Origin: Thermodesulfobacteriota bacterium
Lineage (GTDB): Bacteria > Desulfobacterota > WTBG01 > CAIYCZ01 > CAIRTM01
Length of the DNA stretch: 34,436 nucleotides
Reading direction: 5' to 3'
Assembly: GCA_028278025.1 (NCBI GenBank)
Contig: JANQFE010000089.1
Span: 1-34,436 of the forward strand
Of this stretch, positions 17,483-25,067 are shown piece by piece; the first letter of the stretch is position 1; each line of letters begins with the position of its first letter. The translations under genes and the position numbers were made by a program. The notes beneath the pieces are model-generated. The model was not told the origin of the DNA and made no database searches. It saw nothing but the letters and a program-made list of their open reading frames with translations.

Positions 17483-17627
17483 GGACAATTAAGATTGTGC
17501 TTTCATCCGTTTGCCATCTTTGGTTTGAGCTGCAAGGGCAGTGTGAGCACGGGCCGTGATGACAGCTTTAAGCTTTTTCCAGCAAGCATATAGCCCGTGG
17601 CAATCAAACTAAAGGTAGCAAACGGAT
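17483..17627. repeat. Hairpin-forming intergenic element, copy A
   Basis: A 24-nt inverted repeat at 17505-17528 and 17604-17627 pairs at 21 positions plus two G-T pairs. It encloses a second stem, CACGGGC (17548-17554) with GCCCGTG (17593-17599), and a small palindrome AGCTTTAAGCT. Its left flank GACAAT (17484) is 48 nt from GCAAGGGCAGTG (17532-17543); the same two blocks occur at the same 48-nt distance in copy B at 19351-19410. It fills most of the gap between the kinase and the ThiF-like gene. Confidence 0.6.
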
Positions 17628-17682
17628 ACGCACAAAATAAAATGTCTATGTGTATTAGTACAGCGTAAAACTGTTCAGTATT

Positions 17683-18423
17683 ATGGGTTTACTTGAAAAA
17701 GAACTGGCCCGCTATCAGCGTCAGATGCTTATTGACGACTGGGGTGAAGAAGGACAAAAGAAGCTTCGCGATGCAACCGTATTTATAGCCGGGGCCGGTG
17801 GACTGGGCTCCCCGGCAGCACTGTTTTTAGCAGCTGCAGGTATCGGCAGACTGAAAATATGTGATCCCAGTGAAGTGTTTATGACAAACCTCAACCGCCA
17901 GATTCTTTTCAGGGAATGGGATATCGGAACAAACAAAGCATACGCTGCCAGACAGGCACTTATGGAGCTTAATCCTCATGTTGAGGTTGAACCGATTGAT
18001 GAAAAGATTACCCAACAGAATATTGCCGGGCTTGTGGCTGACAGCACTATTATTCTGGATTGTTTGGATAACTTTGCTAGCCGGTATATCCTCAACAGGC
18101 TGGCGGTAAACACAAGAATCCCGTTTATCCATGCAGGCATTGAAGGAATGGCGGGTCAAATTACCGTTATCCATGCCCCCGAGACTCCCTGCCTGGCCTG
18201 TATTTTTCCTGAGCCCCTGCCTTCAAAAAAAATTTTTCCTATAGCCGGTGCGGCTTCGGGAATGCTGGGCACACTGCAAGCTTGTGAGGCCATAAAATGG
18301 GTTCTCGGAATGGGTGAAAATCTCAAAGACAGACTGCTGGCGTGGGATGGTAAATTAATGCAGTTTCACGAAATTGAGATCAAAAAGGACCCCGGGTGCC
18401 CGGTCTGTGGCAACAGCACCTAA
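17683..18423 (+). CDS. HesA/MoeB/ThiF family adenylyltransferase
   Basis: 246 residues, an E1-like enzyme that adenylates the C-terminus of a ubiquitin-fold sulfur carrier such as ThiS or MoaD. The nucleotide-binding GAGGLGS is at 37-43, the NRQ motif at 71-73 and the aspartates of DCLDNF at 126-131. Two zinc-binding pairs are intact: Cys170/Cys173 (CLAC) and Cys239/Cys242 (CPVC). By hand alignment, the position of the MoeB/ThiF catalytic-loop cysteine falls in KKIFPIAG and is not cysteine. It may therefore adenylate without forming a thioester or persulfide (inference). No thiS, moaD or thiG lies next to it, so the pathway is undecided. Its end faces the tetraheme cytochrome gene across a bidirectional terminator. 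Confidence 0.88.
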   Translation: MGLLEKELARYQRQMLIDDWGEEGQKKLRDATVFIAGAGGLGSPAALFLAAAGIGRLKICDPSEVFMTNLNRQILFREWDIGTNKAYAARQALMELNPHVEVEPIDEKITQQNIAGLVADSTIILDCLDNFASRYILNRLAVNTRIPFIHAGIEGMAGQITVIHAPETPCLACIFPEPLPSKKIFPIAGAASGMLGTLQACEAIKWVLGMGENLKDRLLAWDGKLMQFHEIEIKKDPGCPVCGNST

Positions 18424-18451
18424 CAAAATGAATCTTTTTATAAACAATAAA

Positions 18452-18480
18452 AAAAGGCCTGCTATTTCGGCAGGCCTTTT
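18452..18480. terminator. Bidirectional intrinsic terminator
   Basis: AAAAGGCCTGC (18452-18462) pairs perfectly with GCAGGCCTTTT (18470-18480), loop TATTTCG. It serves the convergent ThiF-like (+) and cytochrome (-) genes. Confidence 0.9.
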
Positions 18481-18499
18481 ACTGTTCTAGCGTTTTTTG

Positions 18500-19027
18500 T
18501 TATTTTGCTGCTTTAGTATGCTTAACTTCTTCGTAGCGAGCTTTGAAATCAAAAGGTTGATATGTCGGGCTTTTTTCATTATGACATTCTGTGCAATTTT
18601 TTTCATCAGGTGCAATAATCAAACCGGCTTCAAGTGCAAGTTTGCGCTGCTGTTCAGGGTTTGCTTTATATTTTTTCTTGTTCATAATTTTGGCGCTCGT
18701 ATATTTTTTACCGGGGGCATGACAGGCCTCACATTGAATTCCCGGAAACAGGGGACTGTTGCCTGTTGTATGACACTGGATACATGATGCATCTGTTGTA
18801 TAATCCTTTTGATCATCAAGGCCGGCTTTCTTTTTGGCTTCAGCCTTAACACCAGGATTTAAAGCTTCAAATGCTTTTGCGTGAGGAGTTTCACGCCATG
18901 ATTTGTGAATCTTTATATGGCAAACTTTACATTTTCTGTCCCCGACATACTCTTCTGAAGTATAAGCCATAAATGGCAATCCAAACAGTAACAAGCCCAA
19001 AAATAAATAGAGTAAAAATTTCTTCAA
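18500..19027 (-). CDS. Periplasmic tetraheme cytochrome c (c554-like)
   Basis: 175 residues. The start codon is TTG at 19027, supported by AGGAG eight nt upstream and by a signal peptide (MKKFLLYLFLGLLLFGLPFM, cleavage near AYTS) that begins there. Four CxxCH heme c motifs: CKVCH 33-37, CIQCH 82-86, CEACH 99-103 and CTECH 145-149. Distal histidines such as those in IHKSW and PHAKAF could be second ligands. The YVGDRKCKVCHIKIHKSW and TPHAKAF pattern is that of the cytochrome c554/c' family. It probably carries electrons in the periplasm; no dedicated redox partner is adjacent, so the pathway is not determined. Confidence 0.92.
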   Translation of the reverse strand: MKKFLLYLFLGLLLFGLPFMAYTSEEYVGDRKCKVCHIKIHKSWRETPHAKAFEALNPGVKAEAKKKAGLDDQKDYTTDASCIQCHTTGNSPLFPGIQCEACHAPGKKYTSAKIMNKKKYKANPEQQRKLALEAGLIIAPDEKNCTECHNEKSPTYQPFDFKARYEEVKHTKAAK

Positions 19028-19147
19028 GGGTCTCTCTCCTGATAGTTTATTATTTTTTTACCGTTATGTATGTCTTAACAAAAAGGTTCTTTGCCTGTCA
19101 ATAGGTTTAATTAAATTTTTTAAAATGTGTCACCCTGATCATGTTGT

Positions 19148-19341
19148 TAGAGCATTCCCCTTTTTTCTATAGCCCTTGAACTCTGCAACGGCTGCTGTGG
19201 TAAGAGCATCTGCGGCGGTGCGAGCGATGGACCATATAGTAACTTCTGGCTATCCCTGCGAGCACATAGCCGCAAGCGGTCGAACCGCATCAGCCGTTGC
19301 GGCCTCAACTGTGAGGCTCCGCTTTTTTGCAAAATGCTCTA
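19148..19341. repeat. Inverted-repeat element with 9-bp terminal repeats
   Basis: TAGAGCATT (19148-19156) is the perfect inverse of AATGCTCTA (19333-19341). Internally, GCAACGGCTG (19185-19194) pairs with CAGCCGTTGC (19291-19300), and GCCTCA with TGAGGC near 19302-19317. Segment 19169-19195 matches the 27-bp motif at 13114-13140 at 24 positions. No transposase-like ORF is inside. Size and ends fit a MITE-like or structured-repeat element (inference). Confidence 0.6.
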
Positions 19342-19350
19342 GCACTAACC

Positions 19351-19441
19351 GACAATCAAAACTGTGGATCAGAGGTTGGGCTCGCACCTGTTTGTGCAGC
19401 AAGGGCAGTGCGCGCCCAGCTTACACCCGATTTTAATTGTC
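19351..19441. repeat. Hairpin-forming intergenic element, copy B
   Basis: The ends GACAATCAAAA (19351-19361) and TTTTAATTGTC (to 19441) are inverted repeats with one mismatch. Inside, GTTGGGCTCGCAC pairs with GTGCGCGCCCAGC at 11 of 13 positions. It carries GCAAGGGCAGTG at 19399-19410 exactly 48 nt from the left GACAAT, as in copy A. Confidence 0.6.
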
Positions 19442-19487
19442 CAGAAGCACTAGCATGTAATAAAACAGCTTTTGGTGATCGATATAA

Positions 19488-19520
19488 AAAAATGGTTAGT
19501 CCGGAAGACTAACCATTTTT
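19488..19520 (-). terminator. Intrinsic terminator downstream of the PxxKW gene
   Basis: AAAAATGGTTAGTC (19488-19501) pairs perfectly over 14 bp with GACTAACCATTTTT (19507-19520), loop CGGAA. It lies 20 nt past the stop of the minus-strand PxxKW gene and reads as an efficient terminator in that direction; it is symmetrical. Confidence 0.88.
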
Positions 19521-19540
19521 GTTCGATACCCTTAGAAATA

Positions 19541-19825
19541 CTACATTTTGCCGGCTGCTTTTCTTTTAGATGCCTTCAAAGCATTGACGACCTTATCTTT
19601 GCGGGTTTCATGCTTTACGTGGGTTGCAAAATTACATTTGCCGCCCTTCCATTTATTTTCCGGCTGGGGATAAGACGTACAGTACTGTGACCCAGTATAG
19701 TCTTTTATTTTATTGCAGCCATTACACTGTTCGACAATCGGGTAGCATGAACCACCATTGTAGGAACACCCCTGGGATTGCATAAAAAAGCATTCTTCAC
19801 CCTTCTTAACTGTCTGGCATACCAT
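19541..19825 (-). CDS. PxxKW family cysteine-rich protein
   Basis: 94 residues from the ATG at 19825, which has AGGAGG seven nt upstream; the frame also allows a TTG two codons earlier. Eight cysteines are visible, including CNGC and the spaced set C-QSQGC-SYNGGSC. The motif PENKW followed by KGGKCNFATHVK gives the family its name. Such proteins are known mainly from Desulfobacterota and related anaerobes and have no assigned function; the cysteine pattern suggests a metal or Fe-S site (inference). No signal peptide, so cytosolic. The C-terminus is lysine-rich. Own promoter (19891-19919) and terminator (19488-19520) make it a single-gene unit. Confidence 0.82.
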   Translation of the reverse strand: MVCQTVKKGEECFFMQSQGCSYNGGSCYPIVEQCNGCNKIKDYTGSQYCTSYPQPENKWKGGKCNFATHVKHETRKDKVVNALKASKRKAAGKM

Positions 19826-19890
19826 GCCCAAACCTCCTTCTAAAAAATATTTTCACTTCAAAACTGAATCAGTCAAAATTAAATCTTATT

Positions 19891-19919
19891 ATAATAAATA
19901 AAAAAAATATTATTGTCAA
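19891..19919 (-). promoter_or_regulatory. sigma-70-type promoter for the PxxKW gene
   Basis: On the minus strand, TTGACA (19914-19919) is followed by a 17-nt A/T-only spacer and TATTAT (19891-19896), about 65 nt upstream of the ATG. A TATAAT lies three bases further on. Confidence 0.55.
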
Positions 19920-20064
19920 GTATTATTTGTAAAAATAATTTTTGCTTTTTTCTGATTGCAGTGACTGCTGCGGATTTAGTTTTCCTTTATACCGCAGAAA
20001 AATTACTATATTATTATGATTTTATAAAAAATGAGTTAAGGAGGAATGGTGAAAAAGTAATTAT

Positions 20065-22887
20065 TTATTTATATAATTTTTTTAGAAACAATGCGTTGTC
20101 AAGATCACTCATTAGTATATCAATACTTTTTTTGAGACTGTTACTGCTTGCTGCCCTTATTCTTTGCAAACATGTTTTCAGCTGCCCCGAGAGCGGGGCC
20201 GGCATTACAGCCGGTTTGCCCTCCAGCATTGTTTTAATAATCGGTACCAGTTCCAAGACAATGTTAAAGATTTCCCGCTGCAGCGCAGCGTCTGCCTTCA
20301 CAATTGCGGCAACTTCCGGTGCATGCTGATAATAGGCTTTTATATATTGTCTGCCCGAAAAAGTTTTTTGTAAAAACACATCCCTGAAATCACGCAAAAG
20401 AGCAACAACATCTCTCCTGTGACTGCAGGTGGTCTCAAGGAGGCATGCAGTATCTTCACCAAGATCAGGTGACAACAACATATTTACCTCAACCGACTCA
20501 CCGGACATAAGGGTAACTGATTTTGATGCTGGAACATGTTCAGTATCCGATGCAGAAATGGTAAAGACCCCTGTAGGGCTTAGCAACAAATAATAACCCT
20601 CCTGCGTTGTACCGGCACCACCCACACTTGTTGTGACAGCTACACTGTCAAGCAGTTCACCTGTTTCAGCATCCATTACATTACCGAACACGATGCCGGT
20701 GCCGGCAGTAGTTGTCTTAATATGATACTGTCTGGAAACGGTGCTCCGGTTGGTCACTCTGTAAACCCATCTGCCGACTTCTGCATCCTCAAACTCCAGG
20801 CTGGTTATAGCTGATTGTATATTATCGGTAAAATCCGGCTCCCCTGTGCTGTTGGATGGTTTGAATATATCCAGCACCACACCCATATCTTCATCAGATG
20901 CCTCGGATGCTACTACTCTGGTTTCAGTTAATGCCCCGGGCAAATAATATGATAAATCAAGTCGTTGACCTTCAATATCATTAAAGATTTCATGTTGCTG
21001 GGTAGCAGTACCGGTAATGGATACCGTACTGGTTATCATGCTTATAATACCGAGTTCTATTACGGTTTGGGCACTCAGGCCATCAACATCTGTCGCAACG
21101 GTCACAATTGCTTTAGGTCCTATCGGAACCTGGGAATCAACAACAACAGCATAAGAATAAATCCCGTCTCCTGCTACAACATCACCATTCGTGCCGTCAT
21201 CATGCAAGGACTGTTCGGTGCTGCCATTGACCGGTGCCAGATCAGCATAAACGGAATCTATAAACTGCTGCCCTTTGAGATGGGTTACCTCCGCCGAAAA
21301 GAGTACTGATGATGCACCGTCGTTGGGAACGGGACTTGGGTGTGCTTGCGCGGTTACAAAGTAGGGCCCTGCCACCTGTGAGGCAAAATCAACCCCGTCA
21401 ATATCCGCGTACCACAGCCTGGCCTGCTGGGAAGGCGGTTCAAATCGCAGCCCTTGTTTAACAGGAGTAACGATGTAGCTGCCCGGCAGCAGGAAATCAA
21501 ACGAGTATTCGCCGGTATCCTGCACGGCTATCGTGCGCTGTTCGGCTCCCTGTATATGGACGAGCATGTCTTGCAGCTCTTCACCGTTAATATGTCCCGA
21601 TAATGAAAAAGATGGGCCCTCAGGCCCAACGCCATACAGAATACCGTTAGCTGAAGATATATACAGTGTCCTGTTTGCGCCGAGCGCCATCCCTGTAGAA
21701 AAATCCAGGGGAAGCATATCAAGAATAATTTGCGGTGAAACCTGCACAGCACCACGTATGGTGCCATCAGAACTACTGATAGCATAAAGAACGAGACGAG
21801 TCGTGGCTTGTTCATCCGGATTTAAAAATGAAACGGAAATATCCTGAGCACGCACATACAGAGTCCCGCAACTATCCACAACAGGTGGGGATAAAATAAA
21901 TGGCGGTACCGGATGTGACAAACTTGATTCTTCAAGCATAACAGACCATACCACATGTGCTTTATCCCCCTTATCTTCAAGGCAGTGTAGATCGCCATTA
22001 ATACCCCCTGCATAAATTTTTCCATCCGGGCCAAGAGCTGGAGATGAGGCAAACTGGGATACTTCTTCGGCACCCCATATAATAGCCGTGGGAATAAAAG
22101 TCCATTTTAATTCGCCCTTGTTAGTAAGTGCAATAAGAGCAGAAGTAGTAGTAACAAGAATCGATCCATTCTGCGCAATAACAGGGGAGGAGTCAATTGT
22201 ATCATCAGTATCATATGACCAGAGCAATAAGCCGTTGCTGTTCAGGGCATATACAGTACCCAGTGAGGAGCCGATATATATATTGCCGAACCGGTCAAGT
22301 GCCGGCGATGAATAGGTGACGTTACCGATAGGATATCGCCATAAAATATCTCCTTCAGGGCTTACACAATAGAGCCAATCCTGGGCTTTCTCAGCAGCTG
22401 TTACAAAAACCTTGCCGTGCGGGTCGACTGTAATTGATGCGGTTATGGAGTCTCCGAGTCTGAGAGGGCCCCATCTTAAATCACCGTATGGTGTTATTGC
22501 ATACAGGTTGCCTTCGACAGAACCAAAGTATAGTGTGGCGTCATGGGAAATCGCCAATGAAGATTCTATGGAGGAGTCTATGTTATAAATACACCTGCTC
22601 TGCCCGCTAGGTGCCAGCGCATAAATACAGCCGTCTGTTGAACCTATGTATACAACACCGCTGCTGTCTATGACGGGAGATGAGAAACCTGCACCGATAT
22701 CTTCCTGAAACTTTGTTGTGGTTCGTTGAATATTCGGACCACAAAAAATACTGGAGTTGGTATGAAACATATCATGCTGAAACTGCGGCCATGGCAGGTC
22801 GGCACCCTCTCCTGCTGCATAGGCTGAAAAAGTTAAGATAAAAGTCATTAAAAAAATAGCAGACACATAAAAACGTAATGTCTTCAT
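20065..22887 (-). CDS. Secreted PQQ-like beta-propeller protein with CFI-box-like C-terminus
   Basis: 940 residues. A cleavable signal peptide (ending SAYAAG, about 1-24) precedes WPQFQHDMFHTNSS and a beta-propeller with repeats such as SSPVIDSSGVVYIGSTDGCIYAL and SSPALDRFGNIYIGSSLGTVYAL to about residue 430. A small beta domain follows (GEYSFDFLLPGSYIVTP), then an Ig-like block with DDGTNGDVVAGDGIYSY typical of choice-of-anchor-type domains. A carboxypeptidase regulatory-like repeat comes next (VFGNVMDAETGELLDSVAV). The last 130 residues read CLLETTC, LLRDFRDVFLQKTFSGRQYI and KAYYQHAPEVAAIV, closely matching the CFI-box-CTERM tail, but the opening CFIATAAYGS motif is degenerate. Probably exported to the periplasm or cell surface; function unknown. 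Confidence 0.82.
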   Translation of the reverse strand: MKTLRFYVSAIFLMTFILTFSAYAAGEGADLPWPQFQHDMFHTNSSIFCGPNIQRTTTKFQEDIGAGFSSPVIDSSGVVYIGSTDGCIYALAPSGQSRCIYNIDSSIESSLAISHDATLYFGSVEGNLYAITPYGDLRWGPLRLGDSITASITVDPHGKVFVTAAEKAQDWLYCVSPEGDILWRYPIGNVTYSSPALDRFGNIYIGSSLGTVYALNSNGLLLWSYDTDDTIDSSPVIAQNGSILVTTTSALIALTNKGELKWTFIPTAIIWGAEEVSQFASSPALGPDGKIYAGGINGDLHCLEDKGDKAHVVWSVMLEESSLSHPVPPFILSPPVVDSCGTLYVRAQDISVSFLNPDEQATTRLVLYAISSSDGTIRGAVQVSPQIILDMLPLDFSTGMALGANRTLYISSANGILYGVGPEGPSFSLSGHINGEELQDMLVHIQGAEQRTIAVQDTGEYSFDFLLPGSYIVTPVKQGLRFEPPSQQARLWYADIDGVDFASQVAGPYFVTAQAHPSPVPNDGASSVLFSAEVTHLKGQQFIDSVYADLAPVNGSTEQSLHDDGTNGDVVAGDGIYSYAVVVDSQVPIGPKAIVTVATDVDGLSAQTVIELGIISMITSTVSITGTATQQHEIFNDIEGQRLDLSYYLPGALTETRVVASEASDEDMGVVLDIFKPSNSTGEPDFTDNIQSAITSLEFEDAEVGRWVYRVTNRSTVSRQYHIKTTTAGTGIVFGNVMDAETGELLDSVAVTTSVGGAGTTQEGYYLLLSPTGVFTISASDTEHVPASKSVTLMSGESVEVNMLLSPDLGEDTACLLETTCSHRRDVVALLRDFRDVFLQKTFSGRQYIKAYYQHAPEVAAIVKADAALQREIFNIVLELVPIIKTMLEGKPAVMPAPLSGQLKTCLQRIRAASSNSLKKSIDILMSDLDNALFLKKLYK

Positions 22888-23230
22888 CCCATTCTTCCTT
22901 TATTGCATGTTGGCTAAAAAATCATTTTATTTGAAACCCCCTACTGTACAGGGTGCGTCAAATAATAATATAATTTTCTGGGGAAAATGTCTATAACAGC
23001 TTTAAGTAATCCTTAATTAATGCAGCAAAAGTCTGCTCACCGGATACCTGCATCATAGGCCTTATGGCATATACATAAGCCGGACAAGTTATCATTAGAT
23101 TACAACATATCCCCCCAATGCAAGCATTCGACAGTAAAGTTGTGCGGGATGCTGCTGCAAATCCGAAAAAAGGGGGGAGAGCTAAATGATAAAAAATAAT
23201 TTATTTTTATGGGGTTATAAGGAAAGCCTG
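22888..23230. other. 343-nt intergenic region upstream of the 940-residue gene
   Basis: No gene. It contains a short hairpin near 23060-23082 (GGCCTTATG / CATAAGCC) and a TTGACG box on the minus strand near 22950 without a convincing -10 at correct spacing. I checked for a c-di-GMP or cobalamin riboswitch core on the minus strand and saw none. Confidence 0.4.
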
Positions 23231-23833
23231 TTAAAAGTACTGCTTTGCTATAGTAAGAACCTTTCTGGCATAGCTAAGAGAAGCATTCTTTTTGCCGCTA
23301 TTATAAGCGCTCAATCCGCCGACAAGCCCATGCCGTTTAATATAATAACGGAGAATGTTTGAACCTATTTCAATATTCTTATAAGGGTTAGCTAGGATTT
23401 TCTTGTCGTATTTCCAGATCCCCGGCATTACCTGGGTAAGTCCAAGAGCACCTTTTCTGCTGACCGCACGGTAATTTGCACTTGATTCAACAACAATCAG
23501 TGCTGTTAAAACATTCATAGAAACATCATCATAGCTGCATTCATATATCTTATATGCATAAGCAAGCGCAGTTGCATAGCTCAGACGGGGATTATATTTT
23601 CGCAGGAGTTGTGCTGATTTTTTTAGCTGCGGGAAAAGCTCTTCACGCAATTGGATTTCCTGTTCTACTTTGTTTTTTATCTCTAATATCTCATTCTGCA
23701 TATCTTTTATCGCGCGACGGTCTTCACGGATAGACCTTGTAAGCATAAAGGTCATTCCTGTATTAATGACGAGTATCGCCAGCAGAATTATATAAAAGAA
23801 ATATTTTACTGTTTTTCTAATTTGAAAACTCAT
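23231..23833 (-). CDS. Membrane-anchored lytic transglycosylase (SLT domain)
   Basis: 200 residues from the ATG at 23833; the frame opens earlier (23899) but that adds a non-homologous stretch. One N-terminal membrane helix (about 11-31) is followed by a charged coiled coil (about 35-72) and an SLT domain (PF01464). The catalytic glutamate is Glu116 in LIVVESSANYRAVSRKGALG. GLTQVMPG (131-138), NIEIGSNIL and LSAYNSG (174-180) are the other SLT motifs. It should cleave peptidoglycan glycan strands to anhydro-muropeptides from the periplasmic face. It lies next to bactofilin and a coiled-coil membrane protein on the same strand, suggesting a localised wall-remodelling unit. Confidence 0.9.
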   Translation of the reverse strand: MSFQIRKTVKYFFYIILLAILVINTGMTFMLTRSIREDRRAIKDMQNEILEIKNKVEQEIQLREELFPQLKKSAQLLRKYNPRLSYATALAYAYKIYECSYDDVSMNVLTALIVVESSANYRAVSRKGALGLTQVMPGIWKYDKKILANPYKNIEIGSNILRYYIKRHGLVGGLSAYNSGKKNASLSYARKVLTIAKQYF

Positions 23834-24015
23834 TTTACTATCTTCTACATTTATTGTTTTTATTGATAAAATTATATTAATAACATATAAAAATGTCAAT
23901 AAAAAATATGCCTAAAGAGGCATTAATCATATAATTTCATATTTTTTATTTGCTATATATTTTTTAAAATTATAAATATTGCTTTTATTATAATTAAATT
24001 ATAATTTATAATTAA

Positions 24016-24429
24016 TTATTCTTTTTGTGTTTGCACTTCTGCGTTTACAACCTTATTTTCCTGCTGGGGAGGAGTCCGTTCTTCAGTTATCATCTGGCAT
24101 TTACCTTCAAAAATAACCCCTTCAGCTATAATAAGACTGCCTGTTTTTATATTTCCCCTGAGTTTACCACTGGTAGTAATCTCAAGTTTTGTCTTGGCCA
24201 TAATATTACCATTGACCTCACCACCCAAAAGTACCGTATCAGCAAAGACCTCTGCATCGGCCCTGCCTTTTTCACCAATAATAACACTGCCTTCACATAC
24301 AATTTTGCCACGCACTATTCCTTCAACACAGATACTCTCTCGGGAGGTTAAAGTTCCATCAAAGACAGTGCCATTGCCTATGAGCGTATCCAGTCGGCTC
24401 ATGTCAGAATCTTTTTTGAAAATGGCCAT
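24016..24429 (-). CDS. Bactofilin (polymer-forming cytoskeletal protein)
   Basis: 137 residues. The central DUF583 right-handed beta-helix (about 14-115) shows the usual short repeats: IGNGTVFDGTLTSRESICVEG, GKIVCEGSVIIGEKG, ADTVLLGGEVNGNI and TSGKLRGNIKTGSLIIAEG. Short disordered tails flank it. Bactofilins polymerise without nucleotide and recruit peptidoglycan enzymes (family knowledge). The start has GGAAGG upstream. Neighbours are a coiled-coil membrane protein 76 nt upstream and an SLT enzyme downstream. Confidence 0.95.
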   Translation of the reverse strand: MAIFKKDSDMSRLDTLIGNGTVFDGTLTSRESICVEGIVRGKIVCEGSVIIGEKGRADAEVFADTVLLGGEVNGNIMAKTKLEITTSGKLRGNIKTGSLIIAEGVIFEGKCQMITEERTPPQQENKVVNAEVQTQKE

Positions 24430-24505
24430 AATTATAAAACCTTCCTTAATTTATATTTTTGGTTTTTGGTATTTATATCTTTCCAACTTTTACCAGCAGA
24501 CAACC

Positions 24506-24811
24506 TTAAGGTTTTTCATTTTCTGATGCACCGTTTTCAAGCCCCAGCATGTTCTTAATATCTTTTTGTTCGCTTTTGATATCTTGCACAGTGCGTGCTA
24601 CAGCTTTGAGCTGTTCCTTTTCAGCTTCAAGCAGTAAAGATTCTTTTTTCAAGGCTGCGTTTTCCTTATATTTCCAGATTCCAACAAGGCCACTGCCCAG
24701 CAAAAAAACAAACAGAGCTATAATACAGTACACGAGGTATTTACTGATTGAAAATTTTTTCTGAACACCTGCCTTTGATGTTATTATAAGAAAAGTGAAT
24801 CTATTTTTCAT
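24506..24811 (-). CDS. Small membrane coiled-coil protein resembling an M23 peptidase N-terminus
   Basis: 101 residues. Starts MKNRFTFLIITSKAGVQKKF, then one membrane helix (about 26-47, YLVYCIIALFVFLLGSGLVG) and a coiled coil (about 48-90), ending in a polar tail. This opening and topology are those of LytM/M23 endopeptidases commonly encoded beside bactofilins, but the protein stops before any peptidase domain and no M23 motifs (HxxxD, HxH) occur in any frame before the bactofilin start. It is either a truncated relative or a stand-alone adaptor. First gene of the bactofilin cluster. Confidence 0.6.
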   Translation of the reverse strand: MKNRFTFLIITSKAGVQKKFSISKYLVYCIIALFVFLLGSGLVGIWKYKENAALKKESLLLEAEKEQLKAVARTVQDIKSEQKDIKNMLGLENGASENEKP

Positions 24812-25067
24812 TGTAACATTTTATAAAAAAACATTCTCATACAATATATATCATTTTTATAGAAATGTTCCATATAATTCACAAAAGAAAAATCTTGTCA
24901 AGAAGAATGTAATATTTTATTTTACATTGAACCGACTGTTGTAAACGGGCGCTTTCCTCTTTTTATTTATAACCGTAGGAACTGTGCAGATGTTTTGTGC
25001 TTACGCCCTTCAACATATTACAGCTAAAAACACACACAAATCTAAAAATTACTAAAAGGAGAACACC
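24812..25067. other. AT-rich divergent region between the bactofilin cluster and elbB
   Basis: 256 nt, no gene. A possible plus-strand promoter is TTGTCA, 17 nt, TATTTT near 24894-24922, well upstream of elbB. Nothing else stands out. Confidence 0.3.

Larger units (their letters stand above)
19028..19540. other. 513-nt intergenic region packed with inverted repeats
   Basis: No convincing gene. ORFs on both strands here are short and lie within palindromic sequence. The region carries element 19148-19341, element copy B at 19351-19441 and a terminator at 19488-19520. 19028-19147 is AT-rich and should hold the cytochrome promoter. Confidence 0.6.

Noticed and set aside
19148..19441. CRISPR array or insertion sequence
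   Set aside because: The repeats are inverted, not regularly spaced direct repeats, and no transposase or cas gene is present.
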